DNA from: Gammaproteobacteria bacterium
GTDB taxonomy: Bacteria > Pseudomonadota > Gammaproteobacteria > SMWH01
DNA: 6,863 nucleotides
Assembly: GCA_004357005.1 (NCBI GenBank)
Contig: SMWH01000107.1
Span: 1-6,863, forward strand
Direction of reading: 5' to 3'
Part shown: piece by piece, positions 1 to 5,932 of the stretch
Position numbering within the stretch: the stretch's first letter is position 1
How the letters are laid out: every line of letters begins with the position of its first letter
Program-made: the position numbers and the translations under genes
The notes under the pieces: model-generated
What the model was told of the DNA's origin: nothing
The model's input: the letters and a program-made list of their open reading frames with translations, nothing else
Database searches by the model: none

Positions 1-7
1 CCTTTGC

Positions 8-46
8 CTGTGGGAGCGGCTTTGCAGGAACGGCTTTTAGCCGCGA
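8..46. repeat. REP-like palindromic element
   Basis: A GTGGGAGCGGCTTT segment (10-23) is followed by a second, near-identical GGAACGGCTTT (27-37; compare GGAGCGGCTTT at 13-23, a 14-bp period) and then AGCCGCG. CGGCT (31-35), loop TTT, AGCCG (39-43) forms a perfect hairpin. The pattern GGAGCGGCTTT...AGCCGCGA resembles the short REP palindromes that are abundant between genes of Pseudomonas and Xanthomonadales, here with the left arm duplicated. It lies in non-coding DNA upstream of the asparaginase gene. The REP assignment comes from remembered consensus; copy number elsewhere in the genome cannot be seen. Confidence 0.5.
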
Positions 47-48
47 AT

Positions 49-74
49 GGAATCGCGACTGGAATCGCGACTGG
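49..74. repeat. 12-bp tandem direct repeat
   Basis: GGAATCGCGACT occurs twice head to tail (49-60 and 61-72), and the next bases GGAA begin a third, diverged copy. Each unit contains the palindrome TCGCGA. It directly abuts the REP-like element and looks like a local extension of the same repeat cluster. Confidence 0.8.
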
Positions 75-106
75 AAAGACGCTCCTGCATGTGCAAGTCC
101 AGTCGC
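67..106. repeat. Inverted repeat, potential stem-loop
   Basis: GCGACTGGA (67-75) is perfectly complementary to TCCAGTCGC (98-106), a 9-bp stem with a 22-nt loop. The left arm is also part of the second tandem-repeat unit, so the first unit could compete for pairing. A further 7-bp inverted pair, TGCAGGA (23-29) and TCCTGCA (83-89), encloses the REP hairpin and the tandem repeat. No T-run follows, so it is not a typical rho-independent terminator. It could protect or attenuate a transcript, or be repeat decay. Confidence 0.5.
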
Positions 107-173
107 CTGGACCAGGGTATCCGCCGCCGTCCACAAGGTAACGCTTCCGCACAATCATCGGGTTGGATGTCAC

Positions 174-1235
174 ATGAAAAAATCGTTACACGTTTTCTTG
201 CTGGCCTTGCTGATCTCGATCTCGCCCGCGCAGGCAATCGCGGAGAAGGGGCGGGTGGCGATTGCGGTTCATGGGGGAGCGGGGACGATGAAGCCTTCCC
301 GCGCGACTCCGGAGCTGGAACGTGCCTATCGCGAGGCGCTGACAGTGGCATTAAAAACGGGTTATGCGGTGTTGGAATCGGGTGGGTCCGGGCTGGATGC
401 GGCGGTGGCCACCATCCGCGTCATGGAAGACTCGCCCCTGTTTAATGCCGCAAGAGGGGCCGTGTTCAACTCCAGCGGCGGTAACGAGTTCGACGCCATC
501 ATCATGGACGGCGACACTCTGGATGCGGGCGCTGTCGCGGCAATCAAGGGCGTGCGGAACCCTATAGAACTGGCGCGGCTGGTACTGGAGCGTTCACCCC
601 ATGTGTTGCTGGTAGGCGAGTCTGCGCAGGAGTGGGGCCGCGAGCAGGGGATCGAGTTCCAGGACCCCGAATATTTCTATACCGAGCGCCGGTGGAAATC
701 ACTGGAAGCGGCCCGTGAGCGGGCCAGACAGAGTGGAATCGAGTTCGACCCGTTCCCGACACAGGAGAACAAAACACAGGACAAGGAAGCGGCGAAGGAT
801 TTCGACCCGTCGGGGCGCTTCGGGACCGTGGGAGTCGTGGTCCTGGACCGGTCCGGGCGGCTGACAGCGGCCACGTCCACCGGTGGACTTACCAACAAAC
901 GCTGGGGGCGGGTAGGCGATACGCCCATCATCGGAGCGGGCACCTATGCGGACAGCCGGACCTGTGCGGTTTCCGGCACCGGCCACGGCGAATACTTCAT
1001 GCGTTATATGGTGGCCTATGACATCTGCGCGGAGATGAAGTACCAGGGTCGTTCAATCCAGGTCGCCGCGGAATCGGTGGTGATGGACAAGCTGAAATCT
1101 GCCGGTGGAAACGGGGGTGTCATCGCGATGGATGCGCAGGGAAACATCGCCATGGTCTTCAACACGCCGGGCATGTATCGGGGTTACATCGACATCGAAG
1201 GCAAATTGTTTACGGGAATTTACGCTGGCGAATAA
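174..1235 (+). CDS. Exported isoaspartyl peptidase / L-asparaginase (Ntn-hydrolase, type 2)
   Basis: Predicted to hydrolyse beta-aspartyl (isoaspartyl) dipeptides and L-asparagine, and to mature by self-cleavage into alpha and beta subunits. The 353-residue precursor has the HGGAG motif (33-37), an LFNA segment (89-92) and the GTVG cleavage site, with the nucleophile at Thr218. Thr236 (in TSTGG), Arg246 and Asp249 (GRVGD) and Thr269-Gly270 (SGTGHGE) sit at the same spacing from the nucleophile as Thr197, Arg207, Asp210, Thr230 and Gly231 do from Thr179 in E. coli IaaA as I recall it; Asn91 matches Asn67. Unlike cytosolic IaaA (about 321 residues), it has an N-terminal Sec signal (KK, hydrophobic stretch, AQAIA-E; cleavage likely after Ala21 or Ala23), so it should act in the periplasm. 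The usual NAG is NAA here (Ala93). The ATG at 174 has only a weak upstream GGA, but the signal peptide begins there. It is a lone plus-strand gene, convergent with the next. Confidence 0.94.
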   Translation: MKKSLHVFLLALLISISPAQAIAEKGRVAIAVHGGAGTMKPSRATPELERAYREALTVALKTGYAVLESGGSGLDAAVATIRVMEDSPLFNAARGAVFNSSGGNEFDAIIMDGDTLDAGAVAAIKGVRNPIELARLVLERSPHVLLVGESAQEWGREQGIEFQDPEYFYTERRWKSLEAARERARQSGIEFDPFPTQENKTQDKEAAKDFDPSGRFGTVGVVVLDRSGRLTAATSTGGLTNKRWGRVGDTPIIGAGTYADSRTCAVSGTGHGEYFMRYMVAYDICAEMKYQGRSIQVAAESVVMDKLKSAGGNGGVIAMDAQGNIAMVFNTPGMYRGYIDIEGKLFTGIYAGE

Positions 1236-1240
1236 ACGGC

Positions 1241-1258
1241 CGGGGCCAGAAAGCCCCG
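1241..1258 (-). terminator. Hairpin between convergent genes, possible terminator
   Basis: CGGGGC (1241-1246) pairs with GCCCCG (1253-1258) around a 6-nt loop, in the 53-bp gap between the convergent asparaginase and DUF1501 genes. Read on the minus strand the stem is followed after 4 nt by TTTATT (1236-1231), a modest U-tract that would suit the end of the minus-strand operon. On the plus strand no T-run follows. The U-tract overlaps the asparaginase stop codon. The stem is strong but the tail is weak and offset. Confidence 0.45.
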
Positions 1259-1288
1259 ACTCAGACTCCCGACTGTTCTCAGCCAGGT

Positions 1289-2515
1289 TTAGCTGAAGAT
1301 GCCCAGAAACGACGGCATCTGGTAGTCCGGGAAGACATAGTTCAAGTCCGTCCCGCCGCCGCGTTTGTCCAGCAGCTCACCGAGTACCAGGCGGAAATCC
1401 GTGGTGACGTCCAGATCGCCCTGCTCATAGAGTTGCTGCTGCTGCAGACCTGGCCAGTCCACGTATACTTGGCCGCCGTTGACGTTTTTCCCCATCGCAA
1501 ACATCACGCCGCCATGACCGTGATCGGTACCCACCGAGCCGTTTTCGTAGGCCCGGCGTCCGAATTCGGTCGTGGTGGTCAGGGTGATGTTGTTCATCCG
1601 GTCGCCCATGTCCTGGTTGAAGGCCGCCAGCGCATTGGAAAACTCCTGCAGCATGGAGGGGAGGATACCCAGTTCGCCGTCGTGATGGTCCCAACCATTG
1701 AAATCGATGGCGGCGACTTCGAGTCCCACATCCGCCTTGATCATCTGACCGATCTGCATGAGCTGGCGACTGAACTCCGTTTCCGGGTACTGGGCGCCGT
1801 TGTCCGGCGCGTATTGCAAAGGATTGGCGGCCGCAAGCAAGTCCACGGCGGCGAAGGTCTGTTGCGCGGAGACATCCAGAAGGTCATCGCCGGGGTAGAG
1901 CGCCTGCAGGGCGGTCCTGATGGCGTTGGCTTCCGGTTCCTGGGCGTAGAGATCAAAACCGTCGATGTCGTACATGGCGATTGCCGCAACATTGCCACGG
2001 ATCGTGATCTGGACGCTGGTTCCCATGCCCAGGACACGGAAGGGTGAATCGGCCTTGAAAGGCGAGGTCAGTTCCATATAGCGGCCCAACCAGCCCGTAT
2101 AGGCGCCGATCTTTTCGAGGATGCCCCGTTCCATGAAATCCTGCGCGTCGAAATGGGAATGCGACGGATGAGGCGAACCCGCGGCGTGTACCACCGCCAG
2201 ATCGCCGGCATCGTAGATGTCCCGCAATGCGGTCATGGTCGGGTGCATGCCGTAGGAACCGTCCAGGTCCAACGCGCCGTTCGGTGCGCCCGGGGGGTCA
2301 ACGGCAAGCGTGGGCCGCAGATCGTAATAGCGCCCGTCAAAGTAGGGCACGATAATGTTCAGACCGTCCGCGGCGCCTCGCTGGTAGACGGAAATCAGAA
2401 TGTCACGGTCGGAACCCTTGTTCCCGGAAAAGGCCAGGGATATTCTCGGGCCCGCCAACGGCACCGCCGCCGCCAGGCCGGAAACCTTCAGAAACTTGCG
2501 TCGTGTGATTTTCAT
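1289..2515 (-). CDS. DUF1501 family protein, Tat-exported
   Basis: The family has no established biochemical role; it is generally regarded as related to the sulfatase/alkaline phosphatase fold and is often encoded next to DUF1800. This copy is 408 residues, normal for the family. The leader ITRRKFLK fits the twin-arginine consensus closely, followed by a short hydrophobic stretch (12-21) and probable cleavage near Ala28, so it should be exported folded. Family motifs are GAADGLN (47-53), HSHFDAQDFME (119-129), GWDHH (274-278), TEFGRR (316-321) and GTDHGHGG (329-336). The conserved His and Asp residues are plausible metal ligands or catalytic residues; that is inference. The ATG at 2515 is preceded by GGAGG (2528-2524) with 8-nt spacing. 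It is the last gene of the operon, 15 bp after the DUF1800 stop. A short CAG run encodes Gln358-361. Confidence 0.93.
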   Translation of the reverse strand: MKITRRKFLKVSGLAAAVPLAGPRISLAFSGNKGSDRDILISVYQRGAADGLNIIVPYFDGRYYDLRPTLAVDPPGAPNGALDLDGSYGMHPTMTALRDIYDAGDLAVVHAAGSPHPSHSHFDAQDFMERGILEKIGAYTGWLGRYMELTSPFKADSPFRVLGMGTSVQITIRGNVAAIAMYDIDGFDLYAQEPEANAIRTALQALYPGDDLLDVSAQQTFAAVDLLAAANPLQYAPDNGAQYPETEFSRQLMQIGQMIKADVGLEVAAIDFNGWDHHDGELGILPSMLQEFSNALAAFNQDMGDRMNNITLTTTTEFGRRAYENGSVGTDHGHGGVMFAMGKNVNGGQVYVDWPGLQQQQLYEQGDLDVTTDFRLVLGELLDKRGGGTDLNYVFPDYQMPSFLGIFS

Positions 2516-2530
2516 GGCAACTCCCTCCGC

Positions 2531-4153
2531 CTACCGGTTCTGGAAATAGCGTGAGGATAAAAGCAGGGCCACAACCCCGCGTGCTTTTCTGACGGCTTCC
2601 GCAAGCGGCAGCCACTGGTTGGGTGATCCGCCATCGGAAGCGTATTCGAGCAATACGGCCCGGTCGTCCGCCGCCAGGTCCCGGTGCAGTATCCGTTCGG
2701 CGAGGGTGTCGACGATCTCGATGGGGCGTCTTGCCCCGTCCATGAGTTCGAAAATGCGCACCTGGATGAAATAGTCCAGACCGCCATCGGCAGCGCCGAT
2801 GGCAAAGTTCCAGCGGTTCAACAGCGCGTTGGTGCTCGTCCAGTACACCGCATCGTCCGGGTAGCCGTCGGGTGTGGGCCACTGGAAGGGCAGATGTCCC
2901 AGGGTGATCAGGAAATCGAATATCAGCCGGAAATACGCGTCCGTCAGGTTCGGGTTCAGCGTACGGATCACGGACATGAGGTAGTCGGTAGGGCGTTTGA
3001 ACTTGAGCGCGTCGTTGTTGCGGAACTCGCCCGACAGCAACAGGGTGCGCATCATCTCGCGGATATCGCCGCCCGTATCCAGATACTCCTGCGCAATCTT
3101 GTCAATGATCGACTGGGGCGGATCGTCGGCGACGAAACGAATACACAGTTTCTTCGCCAGATAATTGGCCGTGGATTCATGATCCGCGAGCAGGTCGAGA
3201 ACGAATTCACCGTCCTCGATTCCGCCACCGGCGGGGATTACCTGGCCGAGGACGACCTTTTCTTCAAAGTCGTGGAACGGCGCGTAGAAAGTGAACAAGT
3301 CATCAGTTTCATCGGTGAGCGTCCATCCCGTAAACGCCCGGGCCACCTCGATGACGTCTTCCTCGGTGTAGGGGCCGTCAACGCCCAGGGTGTGCAGTTC
3401 CATCAGCTCCCGGCCGTAGTTCTCCTGTGGACCGAAGACCGTGTTGGAGAAGTTGTCCAGGTAGTAGACCATCGCCGCGCTGCTGGCCGAAGCGAACAGC
3501 ATGTCGCGGAAACTGCCCAGCGCGTTTGGGCGGATCACATCACGGTCATCGGATGTCTTGAGTATCTGGGTGACGTCGTCCTGGTGGTAGATGTTGAAGT
3601 GATCCCCCCAGAACTCCACCATGCGTTCGAAGAGTTGGCGCGGCGAGAATATCTGTCTGAACAGGGTCGCCGCCTTCAGTTCGATATAGGCCTGTCCGAA
3701 ATCTTCCAGCTCGAACAATTCCGCGTTGGACATGGTCAGCGTTGGGAGGAACTCGTTGAGAATGTCCTCAAGCTCGGAAGCGTCGATATCCTCGTAGTTG
3801 AGTTGGTATTCCACCCAGGCTGCGTAGCCCATGGCCTCCGCCGCGTCCAGTTCCTCCTGGAGGAAGCCGTAGCTGATGCGGTTGAGAAGCTGGACGATTT
3901 CCGGTGCCGGGGGCAGGTTCAGCTTGAGCGCCGCGTTGTCTATGAAACCCGCGGGCATGGGGATATGCCCGATCTCGAATCCGGGTTTGCCGGGTTGTCG
4001 CAATACCCGGGGGGTGGGCGGTGTCCCCGACCTCTCCCGGAGCCGTGCCGGATTCATGCCCTGGGCCAGGCCCGCGCCCGCGCCCGCGCTCATCGAAGAC
4101 ACCAGCGCAGCCAGCCCCGATTCCATCATCCGTCGACGGGTCATGGTAGCCAT
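2531..4153 (-). CDS. DUF1800 family protein
   Basis: A 540-residue protein of the DUF1800 family, whose function is unknown and whose genes usually sit beside a DUF1501 gene, as here. Recognisable family segments are FWGDHFN (181-187), DRDVIRPNALGSFRDML (203-219), ENYGRELMELHTLGVDG (244-260), EVARAFTGWT (269-278), KRPTDYLMSVIR (386-397), a GYPDD stretch (430-434) and the terminal LLSSRYFQNR. The protein is largely helical in appearance. The N-terminus TRRRMMESGLAALVSS has a twin-arginine-like pattern with a short, weakly hydrophobic segment and possible cleavage near Ala30, so export is likely but less clear than for the DUF1501 protein. The ATG at 4153 is favoured by AGGAG (4165-4161) with 7-nt spacing; a second in-frame ATG lies at 4144. 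It begins 33 bp after the second cupredoxin gene. No frameshift or truncation is seen. Confidence 0.93.
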   Translation of the reverse strand: MATMTRRRMMESGLAALVSSMSAGAGAGLAQGMNPARLRERSGTPPTPRVLRQPGKPGFEIGHIPMPAGFIDNAALKLNLPPAPEIVQLLNRISYGFLQEELDAAEAMGYAAWVEYQLNYEDIDASELEDILNEFLPTLTMSNAELFELEDFGQAYIELKAATLFRQIFSPRQLFERMVEFWGDHFNIYHQDDVTQILKTSDDRDVIRPNALGSFRDMLFASASSAAMVYYLDNFSNTVFGPQENYGRELMELHTLGVDGPYTEEDVIEVARAFTGWTLTDETDDLFTFYAPFHDFEEKVVLGQVIPAGGGIEDGEFVLDLLADHESTANYLAKKLCIRFVADDPPQSIIDKIAQEYLDTGGDIREMMRTLLLSGEFRNNDALKFKRPTDYLMSVIRTLNPNLTDAYFRLIFDFLITLGHLPFQWPTPDGYPDDAVYWTSTNALLNRWNFAIGAADGGLDYFIQVRIFELMDGARRPIEIVDTLAERILHRDLAADDRAVLLEYASDGGSPNQWLPLAEAVRKARGVVALLLSSRYFQNR

Positions 4154-4186
4154 GTCACCTCTCCTGTACTGCCGGGATCCCTGTAT

Positions 4187-4963
4187 TCACTGCAACCCCT
4201 CGAGCGCCTGGCATTGCACATCCGGAGTGATGCGCGTGATGTCAAAGCTGCCGGACACGTTGTCCACGTCGGACGCGTAGTCGACCGTACCGTGACCACA
4301 GGAATCAAATGTAAAGGTAGCACTTCCCCAGGATTCGAAAGTGGGTGCCTGGGGGTGATCAAAAATACCGCCGCTCGGGCGTTGCAGGGGCACCGTTGCC
4401 GAGCCGCCGCTGATTTCGCCCGCGCCCTGTAACCACATCTGGGTGGTGATGTCGCCCTTGTCGGTTTTCACGACCTGGTAGGTGAACCAGTAGATCACCA
4501 GCAGGTTCTGCAACGGGACGACCTCGATGGAGAAGCCCTGACCATCGGTCAAAACGCTGTACCACGACCCGGAGATGCCGTAATTGATCGAGAAGGGCTC
4601 CACGATGCCGTCGCCCACCACCACGGCGCCGCTCATGCCGATTCCGCCCGGGGCGCCGTGGACCACACAGTGGTAGAAGATCTCGGCGTCGCCGGTGTTG
4701 AAGGTGTGGCTGAATTGCCAGGGGTGCGCTTCCGGATCCCCGCTGGTGAAGCTGCCATCGTCCGCCAGCACGCTGTGCATGTTCTGGTTCATTTCCGAGG
4801 TGAACCAGGTCACCGTGTCGCCGTTTTCGATCTCGATGACCTCGGGGTCGAAAAGATCGTCACGAACCGTAACGAAGTGTTCTGTTCCACCCGCCAACAC
4901 CGTGCCGGCAAGCCAGAAAGTGCAGGCCAGGATCATCAGGAAACGCTGGAATCTTTTCATCAT
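4187..4963 (-). CDS. Secreted cupredoxin protein B with C-terminal G-x-W domain
   Basis: A 258-residue, two-domain secreted protein. Residues 1-24 are a Sec signal ending VLA-GG. Residues about 27-117 form a plastocyanin-like cupredoxin domain: VIEIENGDTVTW, then the copper ligands His63 (NMHSV), Cys99 and His102 (YHCVVHG) and Met110 (GMSG), spaced C-x2-H-x7-M. It should therefore bind a single type 1 copper and transfer electrons, or carry copper, outside the cytoplasm. Residues about 122-258 form a second domain beginning FSINYGISGSW, followed by GQGFSIEVVP, YWFTY, QMWLQGAG, WGSATFTF and a Cys222/Cys251 pair. I recognise this as a recurrent domain of gammaproteobacterial secreted proteins but cannot name it or give a function. 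It is a paralogue of the gene just upstream, 7 bp away. The ribosome site GAGGA (4972-4968) overlaps that gene's TGA, implying translational coupling. Start codons at 4963 and 4960 (Met-Met) are equally possible. Confidence 0.87.
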   Translation of the reverse strand: MMKRFQRFLMILACTFWLAGTVLAGGTEHFVTVRDDLFDPEVIEIENGDTVTWFTSEMNQNMHSVLADDGSFTSGDPEAHPWQFSHTFNTGDAEIFYHCVVHGAPGGIGMSGAVVVGDGIVEPFSINYGISGSWYSVLTDGQGFSIEVVPLQNLLVIYWFTYQVVKTDKGDITTQMWLQGAGEISGGSATVPLQRPSGGIFDHPQAPTFESWGSATFTFDSCGHGTVDYASDVDNVSGSFDITRITPDVQCQALEGLQ

Positions 4964-4970
4964 CGTTTCC

Positions 4971-5765
4971 TCAATTCCCCGACTGTTCCGCTTCGCAGTT
5001 CACGTCCGCAGTGATCCTCACGAGAGGAATCGTGCCCTGCGCCTTGCCGTCCAGCGATTGGTAAGTCGCCAACCCCGTATTGCAATCGCTGAAAGTAAAA
5101 GTGGCCGTACCCCAGTCTTCACGTTCCACGCCACCCGGGGTGTCGAAGGCGCCGCCCACCGGGAGCTGGAAAGTCACCACCGCGGTGTCGCCGTCGATAG
5201 GGCCGGAGCCCTGCAACCACATCTGGTTTGGAAGTTCGCCCTTGGCGACACCCTTGGCCACGCCCTGGGGCGGGAAGGTGAACCAGTAGGCGGCCAGCAC
5301 ATCGGCCGCCGGGACGACTTCCAGGGAGAAGCCCTGTCCGTTCTGGGTGGGGTCGAACCAGGACCCGGTGATCCCGAAGGTGATCAGGAACGGTTCCGGT
5401 TCGTCGGCTTTTTCCACCGTGACGGAACCCACCATCCCGAACTGGAAATCGGTAGAGGAGTGCGGCTCGCAACGATAGATGTGCACCGACTCTTCGTTGA
5501 AAACCACTTCGTGCACCCAGTCCCCGGCCATGGCGATGCCGCTGCCGGGAAAGGAGTTGTCCTGGGCGAGGACGTTGTGTACGCCGACCTGATTCGTCCA
5601 GCGCACCGTATCGCCCACCTGGATGGTGATATCCGGTGGGATGAATTCGGTGTTGACCACCGCCACATCGATGGTCTCGGCCCGGACGGTGCCGCTCATG
5701 CCCATCAGCCCCATGAGGGCCCCGGTGAGGGCAACGAAGGCGGTCAAATGCCGGTCGGCAAACAT
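4971..5765 (-). CDS. Secreted cupredoxin protein A with C-terminal G-x-W domain
   Basis: A 264-residue paralogue of the next gene and the first gene of the operon. Residues 1-29 are a Sec signal (hydrophobic 8-23, cleavage VRA-ET). The cupredoxin domain (about 30-118) has IQVGDTVRWTN, His63 (GVHNV), Cys99 and His102 (YRCEPH) and Met111 (GMVG), a complete type 1 copper set spaced C-x2-H-x8-M. The second domain (about 125-264) has FGITGSWFDP, GQGFSLEVVP, YWFTF, QMWLQGSG, a Gly-rich GGAFDTPGG, WGTATFTF and Cys228/Cys257, 29 apart exactly as in the paralogue, so probably a disulfide. An in-frame TTG at 5798 would add 11 residues, but the ATG at 5765 is chosen because AGGGAG (5776-5771) lies 5 nt upstream and the signal peptide then has normal form. 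A short internal GVAKGVAKG repeat (168-176) sits in a loop absent from the paralogue. Electron transfer or copper carriage is family-based inference; the partner is unknown. Confidence 0.87.
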   Translation of the reverse strand: MFADRHLTAFVALTGALMGLMGMSGTVRAETIDVAVVNTEFIPPDITIQVGDTVRWTNQVGVHNVLAQDNSFPGSGIAMAGDWVHEVVFNEESVHIYRCEPHSSTDFQFGMVGSVTVEKADEPEPFLITFGITGSWFDPTQNGQGFSLEVVPAADVLAAYWFTFPPQGVAKGVAKGELPNQMWLQGSGPIDGDTAVVTFQLPVGGAFDTPGGVEREDWGTATFTFSDCNTGLATYQSLDGKAQGTIPLVRITADVNCEAEQSGN

Positions 5766-5770
5766 GGATT

Positions 5771-5776
5771 CTCCCT
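5771..5776 (-). promoter_or_regulatory. Ribosome binding site that fixes the cupredoxin A start
   Basis: On the minus strand AGGGAG stands 5 nt before the ATG at 5765. It lies inside the alternative reading that starts at TTG 5798, which makes that longer start unlikely. Confidence 0.75.
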
Positions 5777-5818
5777 GGATGGCCCGGGGTGTGGGCAACT
5801 AACCTTTTAACGCAACCC

Positions 5819-5848
5819 ATTATGGAGCGGTTGACAGGCCGGCCACAA
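5819..5848 (-). promoter_or_regulatory. Candidate sigma70-type promoter for the copper/DUF1800/DUF1501 operon
   Basis: On the minus strand, CATAAT (5824-5819, five of six matches to the -10 consensus) follows TTGTGG (5848-5843, only three of six matches to the -35) at 18-nt spacing. Transcription would start near 5812, giving a leader of about 47 nt before the ATG at 5765. It lies in the 167-bp gap (5766-5932) after hemE, the only sizeable non-coding space upstream of the operon. No convincing hemE terminator was found in the gap: it has GC-rich inverted repeats (GGCCGG and CCGGCC; CCAGC-G-GCTGG) but no following U-tract on the minus strand, so read-through from hemE remains possible. Confidence 0.35.
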
Positions 5849-5932
5849 ATCGCCGGATTACCGGTCGTCCCCGGCCAGCCGCTGGTCGTCGGAAATCTGT
5901 TTTTCCCCGGGATTTCAGGGGTTTGGAGACCG

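Noticed and set aside
1433..2047. A 204-codon plus-strand open frame within the DUF1501 gene
   Set aside because: It is in codon register with the DUF1501 gene on the other strand and shows no domain of its own.
2684..4432. A 582-codon plus-strand open frame antisense to the DUF1800 gene and extending into cupredoxin B
   Set aside because: It is longer than the real gene but lies in codon register with the DUF1800 gene on the opposite strand, so it needs only the absence of TTA, CTA and TCA codons there, which GC-rich genes rarely use. Its translation shows no recognisable domain, while the minus strand encodes a full set of DUF1800 motifs.
4922..4933. Possible lipobox (ILAC, Cys14) in cupredoxin B
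   Set aside because: The hydrophobic segment before Cys14 is only about five residues, too short for a lipoprotein signal, and a good Sec cleavage site (VLA-GG) follows at residue 24.
5766..5798. Longer start (TTG at 5798) for cupredoxin A
   Set aside because: It would place the ribosome site AGGGAG inside the coding region and add a polar extension before the signal peptide; the ATG at 5765 is better on both counts.
4695..5810. A 371-codon plus-strand open frame antisense to cupredoxin A
   Set aside because: It has the same codon-register effect over cupredoxin A, and the minus-strand product has a signal peptide, copper ligands and a good ribosome site.
5831..5860. Plus-strand TTGACA at 5831, a perfect -35 box
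   Set aside because: There is no acceptable -10 at 16-18 bp and no plus-strand gene downstream; it would point into the 3' end of hemE.
5902..5925. Possible hemE terminator near CCCCGGGATTTCAGGGG
   Set aside because: The stem is only about 4 bp and on the hemE strand it is followed by A residues rather than U residues.
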